50,855 nt of DNA from Desulfobacteraceae bacterium. Its GTDB lineage: Bacteria > Desulfobacterota > Desulfobacteria > Desulfobacterales > Desulfobacteraceae. The translations under genes were made by a program, and so were the position numbers. Location: positions 1 through 50,855 of the forward strand of contig JAAEMK010000014.1 in the NCBI GenBank assembly GCA_024225635.1, written 5' to 3'. Each line of letters opens with the position of its first letter. Within the stretch, counting starts at the first letter, position 1. Shown here piece by piece: positions 1 through 6,700 of the stretch. The notes under the pieces are model-generated. The model saw nothing but the letters and a program-made list of their open reading frames with translations, was not told the origin of the DNA and searched no databases.

Positions 1-462
1 TATTGTCGGGAAAATGAAGTTTTTTGCCTTGATATTGCAAAAGGTTATCTTCAAGAGGGATATGAGGTCGTTAAAGAGCAGGTTTATAATGATCTGAACC
101 ACATTGTGCAGAGTTCAGCAATGGTAGAGTGTATTAACTCGATCATTCGGCCTTATCTGAATACGTCACGGAACCAAACCTCACAGGAAATGCTTAACCT
201 TATCATGTTTTATCATAATCATCGCTTTTACAATGCCGGGGAAAGGGCAAAGAAGAGTCCTTATGAGATCTTGAGCGGCAGAAAACAGGAAAAAGATTGG
301 CTGGAGCTTCTTTTTGAAATGATTGATGACAATAATGCTCCAGCTAGTAATGGTCAAAGATTTCTATCCGTTGGTTTTTGCCTTTATGATAAAAACCATC
401 ATGCTTTTATATGCCATGGATCAAGTGATGATTATACACCTTGTGTAAAATTGTCGAGATAA
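1..462 (+). CDS. Transposase, C-terminal part (cut by left edge)
   Basis: The reading frame is open from base 1 and ends at the TAA at 460-462, so only the C-terminal part of the protein lies in the window. Just before and after the first internal Met are the residues SSAMVECINSIIRPYLNTS; the Glu fits the last acidic residue of a DDE/RNase H-like transposase core. It is followed by the usual tail with FYHNHR and KSPYEILSG, found in several integrase-type transposase families. The final 40 residues contain a second cysteine/histidine-bearing stretch. I cannot name the IS family. The gene is AT-rich compared with the centre of the window, which fits mobile DNA. No terminal inverted repeat could be identified, because the other end lies outside the window. 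Confidence 0.75.
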   Translation, partial: YCRENEVFCLDIAKGYLQEGYEVVKEQVYNDLNHIVQSSAMVECINSIIRPYLNTSRNQTSQEMLNLIMFYHNHRFYNAGERAKKSPYEILSGRKQEKDWLELLFEMIDDNNAPASNGQRFLSVGFCLYDKNHHAFICHGSSDDYTPCVKLSR

Positions 463-489
463 TCACAAATTAAATTTTGGTATAGCTAC

Positions 490-513
490 ACGGGAGACAC
501 AGGAGTCTGCCGT
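490..513. repeat. Hairpin after transposase gene
   Basis: ACGGGAGAC and GTCTGCCGT form a 9-bp imperfect stem (one mismatch) around a 6-nt loop, 28 bp after the transposase stop. It may be a transcription terminator without a U-tract or part of the element's end. Function is inferred from position only. Confidence 0.35.
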
Positions 514-541
514 TATGCAATAGTTGCGAGCAAAATCCTGA

Positions 542-1636
542 TTAAAAACACTGTAAGGCACTTCTGGGGTCATATGAAGGATGCCCTTTATTTTTGTTCT
601 TTTTTAGAGCACTCAATGAAAGTGAGATATTAGCAAGCGGTGATAGTGTGTTTTTTGGCCGATATGACGTAAGTAGATAGGACTTATTTCTTTTGGATTT
701 AGGAATTAAATAGGACTCATATTTTTCATCTAAATGTTTCGGAACTATTTTATTGAGCACATTTTCATCTTCCTGGGGTAAAATCTTTCCTAATGGAGAT
801 ATTAATATAACATAATCACTATTATCTATTACATTTTTTTTAAATTTAAAATGTCCGACACCTTTTGCGCAGATAGATAAATTTTTCAGGCCCATGCCAG
901 CTAGAAACCAATTGGCGGTTATGATGCCTATTGTGACAACGGTTTCATTTTTTTCATTTTCCCAAATTGTTTCTAAGAAGTTTTGTGTGGCTCTACCAGT
1001 AGTTGCTCGATACGTATTTAAAGGTAGACCACCAATGATATTGAAATCTCGTTCTTTTATTTGGCAGAACTCAGGCCGAATTTGATGGATTTCGTCAATT
1101 CCTGCAAGGTTGTTTTTATATATAGCATATTCGAATGTTTTCTCTGTACATTCAACTCCCGTGCACATTAAGTGCTTAAAAATGGGTGTAATAGTAGTTC
1201 CTGAATCTAACACCAAAATAATTTTCTTAACTTTCGTAGACTCTTCATGAATAGTTTTAAATAATTGGGGTAGTGTCTCTTTCACCAGAACTTCGGCTAA
1301 TTTTTCTTTTTCTTCAGCAAAATGCCGTTTTCTTTCTAAATATTGATTATTTTGAAAGAGGTTATTATCTATAATGTGATTTCGATGACTTGTATTGAAT
1401 AAGGCATTTCGTATTAGTCGTTTTAAATTAAACAAGATGGACAACAGCAAAACGACAATGATCGTGCCGATTGTAATATCTAAAACAAGCCGAGGAGCGG
1501 TCGATTTTAAAAAAACTGCGGCTATAATGCCAACAGCTGTTGTAAATATTGAAGACCCCAGTGTAATGTAAAATTCGAACTTATACCGATTCAAATAATA
1601 TTTGAAGTCCACGTTTCCCTCCTGATTGATGACCAT
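542..1636 (-). CDS. Membrane-anchored protein with DeoR C-terminal-like sensor domain
   Basis: A 364-residue protein with no recognised close family. Two hydrophobic segments lie at about residues 22-42 and 52-72, followed by a charged, helix-rich linker (about 90-135). From about 135 to 300 the pattern resembles the C-terminal sugar-phosphate-sensing domain of DeoR regulators: a beta strand ending in LDSGTTITPIFKHL, later FNIIGGLPLN with a following TTGRAT segment, and DYVILISPLGKI near the end of the domain. The N-terminal winged helix of DeoR regulators is absent and is replaced by the membrane anchor. The start ATG at 1634-1636 is preceded by no strong Shine-Dalgarno sequence. The gene is AT-rich like the adjoining transposase and was probably acquired with it. 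DeoR-like is a motif-level judgement and needs structure prediction. Confidence 0.5.
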   Translation of the reverse strand: MVINQEGNVDFKYYLNRYKFEFYITLGSSIFTTAVGIIAAVFLKSTAPRLVLDITIGTIIVVLLLSILFNLKRLIRNALFNTSHRNHIIDNNLFQNNQYLERKRHFAEEKEKLAEVLVKETLPQLFKTIHEESTKVKKIILVLDSGTTITPIFKHLMCTGVECTEKTFEYAIYKNNLAGIDEIHQIRPEFCQIKERDFNIIGGLPLNTYRATTGRATQNFLETIWENEKNETVVTIGIITANWFLAGMGLKNLSICAKGVGHFKFKKNVIDNSDYVILISPLGKILPQEDENVLNKIVPKHLDEKYESYLIPKSKRNKSYLLTSYRPKNTLSPLANISLSLSALKKNKNKGHPSYDPRSALQCF

Positions 1637-2241
1637 GAAAGGATTTTTTACGAATAGAGCATGTTAGTTTGATTATTAGATAATGATTAAACCGTCAAGA
1701 AAAAAATACGGCTGTAGAGATGTGTTAATTAATTTTGACATCCTAACAAATCAGAGCGTTCAATTTGTCTATAATCGAGGGGCTTAGCAGATCCATTTCA
1801 CACTGAGCATTTTAACGTGAAGTCATCATCGGGATCAGAATCGGCCGACTACAACATATGTGTATCAAAATCTTTTAATCTGAAAATTTAAAAATCAAAG
1901 TTTATTGGAGATTATCCATCCTTTTCAGATTTTCTTTACCACCTCCCATACAAAAAAACGTGTATCTCGCCTCTGTATGTTGCCGGTTAATTTTGGAGGA
2001 TCTGGCATAGAATATCATATTTTTTATCTTTGACATCCAATTAATCTGCCTCTTTATTATATAAAGGGAGTTGGTCCCACCACTTGACGCCCAGACGATT
2101 TATTGAGCAAGGCACTTCCCCAACGACAAGGCTCAAGCCTCAAACAAAAGCCCAGACTGTGACCATAGGATTTCCGATGAATGCCGACGGATCGGTAGTT
2201 CCACCTTCATGTCCTTCATGGTGAAAACCGGCCGGATTAAA
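1637..2241. other. AT-rich intergenic region
   Basis: About 600 bp without a convincing gene. It lies between the start of the DeoR-like membrane protein and the 3' end of slp. It contains scattered TTGACA-like hexamers (near 1735 and 2031) but no promoter I would defend. The switch from AT-rich accessory DNA to typical chromosomal composition falls near 2,080-2,240. Confidence 0.5.
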
Positions 2242-2790
2242 TCAGGGACAGCATCCGTAAAAGTGCCACCGGTAATGAAAGGAATGGCGGGGGTAGCCAC
2301 GGAAAAAATAGTCATGGTCGTAATAACCGTAGTCGTAGTAGCCCGGCCGCCTTTGGGTATGGAGGTAGATCTCCCGGCTCCTGAGTTTCAGGTACTTAAC
2401 CTTCTTTGAGCCGATCTGCCGGAACTCCGGACGCTCCACCACCCCGGCCACGGTGACCCTTCGATTTTTCGCATACACTGCGGGATCGAGGAATCCGTCA
2501 CAGACAACGATAAACCGGCCCTGGGAGCTGTCCTTCGCCACCGGGGAATCGGTCATGTCCAGGGGAGAATGCAGCACGGTGATCAACGTGATCTCCTCCC
2601 TGTTGTCCGTATCGATGATATACCCGCCCAGGATCACTGTCTGGCCCAGGTACCCGTCGGTAAACTCCATGATGTGACCAAAGTCCACACGGGGTCCGGC
2701 CTCGGTTTTCACCTCTGTTGATATGACAGAGCATGAGTAGAGAAACGGTACCACCATCAAGGTAAAAATCAATCTCAAATGGGATTTCAT
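2242..2790 (-). CDS. slp: Slp-family outer membrane lipoprotein
   Basis: A 182-residue precursor with a lipoprotein signal peptide: basic start MKSHLR, hydrophobic core, and lipobox LYSC with the lipidated Cys at about residue 20. The mature part shows the Slp pattern: Y-x-GQTVILGGYI, then TLITVLHSPLD, GRFIVVCDGFLDP, and RRVTVAGVV followed by a Y-L-K-L segment. Slp proteins are carbon-starvation/stationary-phase outer membrane lipoproteins of poorly known function. The C-terminal 35 residues are unusually rich in Tyr, His, Phe and Arg and end in CCP, a tail the core family lacks; it could bind metal or be surface exposed. The start has a good ribosome binding site (GGAGGTGTCAA before ATG). 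The next gene upstream is divergent (DsrC-like). Confidence 0.85.
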   Translation of the reverse strand: MKSHLRLIFTLMVVPFLYSCSVISTEVKTEAGPRVDFGHIMEFTDGYLGQTVILGGYIIDTDNREEITLITVLHSPLDMTDSPVAKDSSQGRFIVVCDGFLDPAVYAKNRRVTVAGVVERPEFRQIGSKKVKYLKLRSREIYLHTQRRPGYYDYGYYDHDYFFRGYPRHSFHYRWHFYGCCP

Positions 2791-2899
2791 TTGACACCTC
2801 CCTGGCTTTTATAAAAAGGAGCTTGTTACCCTTTAAAGATAAGCCGCTCCCCCCCATGATGCAACAGAAAAAACGCAAAGAAACCGGGCATCTTATTCC

Positions 2900-2930
2900 C
2901 TTGACATGTCAAGACCGTTTGAAATATCCT
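2900..2930 (+). promoter_or_regulatory. Sigma-70-type promoter with palindrome over -35
   Basis: TTGACA (2901-2906), an 18-bp spacer, then TATCCT (2925-2930), upstream of the DsrC-like gene. The -35 is embedded in the perfect 14-bp palindrome CTTGACATGTCAAG (2900-2913), a possible operator. Confidence 0.5.
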
Positions 2931-3053
2931 AATAGGAACAGTGTCTTGCAATATCTTTTCCCACTCCCGTTTATCTTCGCAGGGTTGTCCGGCATTCCGC
3001 AATGACACCCCCCTGGCCAAATGCATTAACCCACTTTTTTGGGGAGGCTGATC

Positions 3054-3398
3054 ATGGAAGAATACGAATATAAAAAGATAACCCTGGACCTGGATGAAGA
3101 GGGCTATCTCAACGATTTTGAGAGCTGGACCGAAGAGATCGCCTGCGCCATGGCGGACAGGGAAAACGTTTCAACTGAATGTCCCCTGAGCAAGGAACGA
3201 CTGGAAATCCTGAGATTCATGCGGGATTATTGGAAAAAATTCAATGCATTCCCCATACTCCGGGCGGTGTGCAAAAACGTCCATCAAGCAAAGGGTTGCC
3301 AATATAAGCAATTCCCGGATCCCATTGTTGCATGGAAGATCGCGGGGCTGCCCAAACCCACTCCGGAAGTGTTTGCGAAAATAAAATACACCCCTTGA
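3054..3398 (+). CDS. DsrC/TusE-family protein lacking both redox cysteines
   Basis: A 114-residue DsrC-family protein. The family signature is clear: a GYL-x-DF-x-W start region, FMRDYWKKFNAFPILRAVCK in the middle, and AGLPKPT near the end. In true DsrC the last part reads AC-KIAGLPKPTG-C-V, and the two cysteines carry sulfur or form a trisulfide with sulfite reductase. Here the penultimate Cys is Trp (VAWKIAGLPKPT) and the terminal Cys is replaced by Glu (PTPEV), followed by an extra seven residues. The protein therefore cannot act as a sulfur carrier by the known chemistry. Cys-less DsrC-like proteins have been proposed to be regulatory; I infer the same here. The ATG at 3054 is chosen because GGGGAGG lies 6 nt upstream; the TTG at 3039 would place that site inside the gene. 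Confidence 0.85.
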   Translation: MEEYEYKKITLDLDEEGYLNDFESWTEEIACAMADRENVSTECPLSKERLEILRFMRDYWKKFNAFPILRAVCKNVHQAKGCQYKQFPDPIVAWKIAGLPKPTPEVFAKIKYTP

Positions 3399-3460
3399 AG
3401 GATGAACCCCATGGCTGAAGGGGACGGGCAGGTCCCGCCCCCTTTGGCCGGGCACTCTCA

Positions 3461-4570
3461 CTACTGGGTCGTGAACGATATCGCCCCTTTGTCCAGGCGG
3501 CCCAGGGCCGGGGCCACGAGGCTGCCGATGTAAAGGCTGCCCCCGGTCTCGACAACACCGGTGGTCATGGGAAATGCGCCGTCGGGGTCCTGGAGGTTCG
3601 CCACCACCTGCCCCCGGGTGTTGACGGCAATGACATGGCCGTGGACAACCGGTTTCGGATGGAGACACTTTGGGATGCGCTGGACAACCTTTCGCAGGAA
3701 CGGGTATGGGCCCAGCCTGTCCAGGAGGGGATTTCGCGGGGTGACCATGGCGATCCAGAAACGATCGTCAAGACCCGTGGAGATGTTGTCCGGAAACGCG
3801 GGAAGCCCTTCGATAAAGGGTTCGCTCTGTCCCTGCTTCGGCCCCTTGATCCAGTATCGGATCACCCGGTAGCTCCCGGTCTCATTGACAAGCACATAGG
3901 TCTGGTCGTGGCTGACGGCAACCCCGTTGGCAAAATTGAGACCCTTGACCAGGGTGACGGCGGTTCGGAAGCGGGGATCATACTCCAGAAGCCTTCCATG
4001 GCCGCCGTGCTCCATCAGGTCGAGCAGGCTCGCCTCCAAGGTTCCCCCGCTCTCCCGGGGGCCGAATTTGGTGGAGGCGTCCGAGAAATAGACCATTCCG
4101 TCCCGGGCCACATCCACATCATCGGCATAGAGGATGGAAATGCCGTCGGCAATAGTGGCAAGGGTTGTCACCCGTCCCGTGGGATCCACGGACAATAGCC
4201 CCAAAAAGGCATCCGCCACCACAAGGTTGCCGTTGTTGTCAAAGTCCATGCCCAGGGGACGGCCCCCCGTGTTTGCCCACACCTCGGGCCGGGAGCCGTC
4301 CGGGGAAAGGCGGAGAATCTCCCCTTCATGGGTCGGCACATAGATGCGGCCCGCATCGTCCACGGCAACATCCTCGGGGCCGTGGCGGCCGCCCAGGGAA
4401 AAGGTCTCCATGGCGGTCAGGGCTTTGTTTAACGAAAACACCCCGGTATATCCCGGATCATGGGGAGGCTGCCACGCCACCGGATCGATGGGAACCGGCC
4501 AGACCAGAAGATAGACGACAGCCAGAACAACAACAAACAGACAACCCATGGTGACACTTTTTCGTACCAT
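3461..4570 (-). CDS. SMP-30/strictosidine synthase-like beta-propeller, membrane-anchored
   Basis: A 369-residue protein. One N-terminal hydrophobic segment (about residues 8-25, VKGCLF-like stretch ending in VYLLVWPVPID) acts as a signal anchor. The rest shows repeated six-bladed propeller motifs: GPEDVAVDDAGRIYVPTHEG, RPLGMDFDNNGNLVVADA, DVDVARDGMVYFSDAS, LNFANGVAVSHDQTYVLVNET and PDNISTGLDDRFWIAM. This order is typical of the strictosidine synthase/APMAP-like branch of the SMP-30/gluconolactonase superfamily, whose bacterial members are likely lactonases or arylesterases with unknown substrates. The start at 4570 has an AGGAGG site 5 nt upstream; a longer frame to 4630 lacks one. It lies in the same direction as the sigma-54 activator gene upstream, separated by 98 bp. 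Confidence 0.75.
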   Translation of the reverse strand: MVRKSVTMGCLFVVVLAVVYLLVWPVPIDPVAWQPPHDPGYTGVFSLNKALTAMETFSLGGRHGPEDVAVDDAGRIYVPTHEGEILRLSPDGSRPEVWANTGGRPLGMDFDNNGNLVVADAFLGLLSVDPTGRVTTLATIADGISILYADDVDVARDGMVYFSDASTKFGPRESGGTLEASLLDLMEHGGHGRLLEYDPRFRTAVTLVKGLNFANGVAVSHDQTYVLVNETGSYRVIRYWIKGPKQGQSEPFIEGLPAFPDNISTGLDDRFWIAMVTPRNPLLDRLGPYPFLRKVVQRIPKCLHPKPVVHGHVIAVNTRGQVVANLQDPDGAFPMTTGVVETGGSLYIGSLVAPALGRLDKGAISFTTQ

Positions 4571-4668
4571 TGAAGCCTCCTTTATATATTGTAGGGTGTT
4601 ACAAGCTCCTCGCATATGAATTGAACCCAAATCATATGCGAACGTCTATACGCAGGCTCCCCGGATGG

Positions 4669-6051
4669 TCAGGGGAACTCGATGCCGTAGCGCTTTACCT
4701 GGTTCCAGACGCTTGTTCTGGAGATGCCCAGGATCTTTGCCGCCCGGGTCCTGTTGCCCCGGGCCTGTTTCAACGCTTCCACAAGCCTCGACCGCTTGAT
4801 GGAATCAAGATCTCCGGCCATGGAAGGCTCGGTCGCGGGAGGGGTGATGTGAAGGTTTTCATGGGCGGTGATGGTCTTTGGAAGGTGCTCGGGTTCGATC
4901 ATGGAATCCCTGCAGGTGACAAAGGCGAACTCAAAGGCGCTCTTGAGTTCCCGCACGTTTCCGGGCCAGGGATAATGGGTCAACAGTTCAAAGGCCCGGC
5001 TGGAAATGCCGTGGATGAAATCCTTTCCGCTCTTGAGCCGGATGCGCCGGAAAAACGCCTCGGCAAGCAGGGGAATGTCCCCGATCCGCTCCCGAAGAGG
5101 AGGAATCCAGATGGGAATCACATTGATCCTGTAATAGAAATCCTCCCGGAACCTGCCCTGGCTGACCAGGGAACGAAGATCCCTGTTGGTGGCGGTGATG
5201 ATCCTGGCACGGATATCCATGGGCCGGTTCTCCCCCACCCGCTCCACAACCTTCTCCTCCAGGACCCGGAGGAGCTTCACTTGGGTGGCGAGGGAAAGGT
5301 CGCCGATCTCGTCCAGGAAGATATCCCCCCGGCCCGCGGCCTCGAACTTTCCCTCCCGGTTCTGGTAGGCGCCGGTAAAGGCGCCCTTGACATGGCCGAA
5401 CAGCTCACTCTCCAGGATGGACTCGTTCAGGGCCGAGCAGTTGACCTTGACATAGGGCAGTTTTTTCCGTTCACTGCCCTCGTGGATAGCCCGGGCCACC
5501 ATCTCCTTGCCCGTGCCGCTCTCCCCGTAGATGATCACCGGCGCATCGGACAGGGCGGCGTTGGCAATGAGGTCAAACACCTGCTGCATGGCCGAGGAGG
5601 TGCCGATGATTCCCCGGAAGCTCTCCATGGACTCGAGCTCCCTGCGGAAGCCCTCGATCTGGGCATCCTTTTTCACGATGGCGGAGATGTCGGTGAGGGT
5701 CTCCACGGCCCCCATGACCCGGTTCTCCTCCCCCACAAGGGTCGAGGCGTTCTTGATGATGGGCAGGGGGGTGCCGTCCTTCCGGATGATCATGCACTGT
5801 TTGTTGTTCATCCTACCCTCCCGGAACAGGACGCACCAGTTGCAGTCGTCCCCCTGACGGCAGACATCGCACACGCTGCAGTTGAGGATGGTGCAGGGTT
5901 CGCCCATGATCTCATCCAGGGAATAGCCGGTGATCCGTTCAAAGGCGGTGTTGACAAATACGATGGTTCCGGCGGTATCAACGATCATGATGCCGTCCTG
6001 CAGGGTCTCCACCACGGTTTTCCAGTACCGGTTCAGTTCATGTTCAGACAT
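4669..6051 (-). CDS. Sigma-54-dependent activator with cysteine-rich PAS domain
   Basis: A 460-residue bacterial enhancer-binding protein. An N-terminal PAS domain (about 8-125) carries a cluster of six cysteines at about residues 53-73, in the order CTILNCSVCDVC, then DDCNWC. The AAA+ domain (about 145-380) has Walker A GESGTGKE, the sigma-54 contact loop GAFTGA (about 223-228), Walker B DIFLDEIGD and the arginine-finger region. A Fis-type helix-turn-helix ends the protein (RTRAAKILGISRTSVWNQVKRYG). The Cys cluster suggests redox, metal or sulfur sensing. It is divergent from a TusA-like/CoA-disulfide reductase unit that has a sigma-54 promoter and upstream repeats, so it is the likely activator of that unit. 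An alternative in-frame ATG at 6069 lacks a ribosome binding site. Confidence 0.9.
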   Translation of the reverse strand: MSEHELNRYWKTVVETLQDGIMIVDTAGTIVFVNTAFERITGYSLDEIMGEPCTILNCSVCDVCRQGDDCNWCVLFREGRMNNKQCMIIRKDGTPLPIIKNASTLVGEENRVMGAVETLTDISAIVKKDAQIEGFRRELESMESFRGIIGTSSAMQQVFDLIANAALSDAPVIIYGESGTGKEMVARAIHEGSERKKLPYVKVNCSALNESILESELFGHVKGAFTGAYQNREGKFEAAGRGDIFLDEIGDLSLATQVKLLRVLEEKVVERVGENRPMDIRARIITATNRDLRSLVSQGRFREDFYYRINVIPIWIPPLRERIGDIPLLAEAFFRRIRLKSGKDFIHGISSRAFELLTHYPWPGNVRELKSAFEFAFVTCRDSMIEPEHLPKTITAHENLHITPPATEPSMAGDLDSIKRSRLVEALKQARGNRTRAAKILGISRTSVWNQVKRYGIEFP

Positions 6052-6062
6052 TGTACACCCGA

Positions 6063-6102
6063 TGTTCATGTTTTTGACACTTATTGTTCACTTTTTTAAC
6101 AC
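6063..6102. promoter_or_regulatory. Tandem upstream repeat, candidate enhancer (UAS)
   Basis: Two 18-bp direct repeats, TGTTCATGTTTTTGACAC (6063-6080) and TGTTCACTTTTTTAACAC (6085-6102), match at 15 of 18 positions with a 22-bp period (two helical turns). They lie about 117-156 bp upstream of the sigma-54 -24 element at 6220 and just upstream of the activator's own start, so they could serve both activation and autoregulation. Confidence 0.55.
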
Positions 6103-6218
6103 ACCCCGGACAGTTGATCAACCAGAGAGCGAATAAAACCCCATTTCATTTAAGCGCCCGGGTTGCCGTTCAACGGATTGATCGTTTTTTTTCGTCCCCT
6201 CCCCTGATTTTATCCTTT

Positions 6219-6235
6219 CTGGCATCCATATTGCT
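6219..6235 (+). promoter_or_regulatory. Sigma-54 promoter (-24/-12)
   Basis: CTGGCATCCATATTGCT keeps the invariant GG (6221-6222) and GC (6233-6234) at the correct spacing and matches most of the consensus YTGGCACGrNNNTTGCW. The predicted start point is near 6246, about 42 nt before the TusA-like start codon. Confidence 0.75.
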
Positions 6236-6287
6236 TTTCTTCTGGTATTCAAGGCAGCAGCCCCGCCATGGGGAACGATAACGGCGG

Positions 6288-6608
6288 ATGAACACAAGGC
6301 GTAACCCAGGAATAAGGACCGTGAACCAACAGGCTGAAGAAAAAGAGAATAACAGGATTCCCCCCGGCCGTGTGCTGGACCTTCGGGGGGGCATCTCACC
6401 GTTTACCCTGCTCAAGGTGAGCGACACCTTCAGGCAGATGCGCAAGGGGGAGGTGCTTGAGGTGTTATGGAGCAATCCCGAGACCTCGTCCCAGATAAAA
6501 AAGATCCTTCCCAGGGATTCGTGGGAAGTGGTCGGGACGGAGGAGATCCGAAAAAAAGAATCCTGGTTTTCGATCCAATTGAAAAAAACAACCGGGATCA
6601 CCCTTTAG
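6288..6608 (+). CDS. TusA-like protein with catalytic Cys replaced by Ser
   Basis: A 106-residue protein. After a polar N-terminal extension of about 27 residues comes the TusA/SirA fold pattern: VLDLRGGISPFTLLKVSDTF, then MRKGEVLEVLWSNPET, a helix, and a final beta strand WFSIQLKK. In TusA proteins the motif is LDLRG-x-x-CP and the Cys carries persulfide sulfur; here the codon at that position is TCA (Ser). Sulfur transfer by the known route should be impossible. It is the first gene after a sigma-54 promoter and is followed after 92 bp by CoA-disulfide reductase/rhodanese, which places it in sulfane-sulfur metabolism, perhaps as a sensor or binding partner. The exact start is uncertain: ATG 6288 has only a distant GGGGAA, and a GTG at 6321 is possible. 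Confidence 0.7.
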   Translation: MNTRRNPGIRTVNQQAEEKENNRIPPGRVLDLRGGISPFTLLKVSDTFRQMRKGEVLEVLWSNPETSSQIKKILPRDSWEVVGTEEIRKKESWFSIQLKKTTGITL

Positions 6609-6610
6609 CA

Positions 6611-6674
6611 ATAGTTGTTTACAGGCAAAAATAAATAGTTGTATTACACAAGCTACAGTTGACAAAAGTTGAGT
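6611..6674 (+). promoter_or_regulatory. AGTTG repeat cluster before CoADR gene
   Basis: ATAGTTGTTTACA (6611-6623) is nearly repeated as ATAGTTGTATTACA (6635-6648), and further AGTTG copies occur at 6657 and 6668. The cluster fills the gap between the TusA-like gene and the reductase gene and could be an operator. No test of significance was possible. Confidence 0.3.
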
Positions 6675-6700
6675 GTTAAACCAGCGTAAAAGGAGAAACA

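Noticed and set aside
2041-2136. Minus-strand 31-codon frame (TTG start) with SINRLGVKWWDQLPLYN
   Set aside because: The residues look protein-like, but the frame is very short, follows a stop, and has no ribosome binding site; possibly a decayed gene end.
4570-6099. Plus-strand open frame of 509 codons
   Set aside because: It lies antisense to the clear sigma-54 activator gene, has no family motifs, and is rich in Gly, Pro, His and Asp as expected for the shadow of a GC-rich gene.
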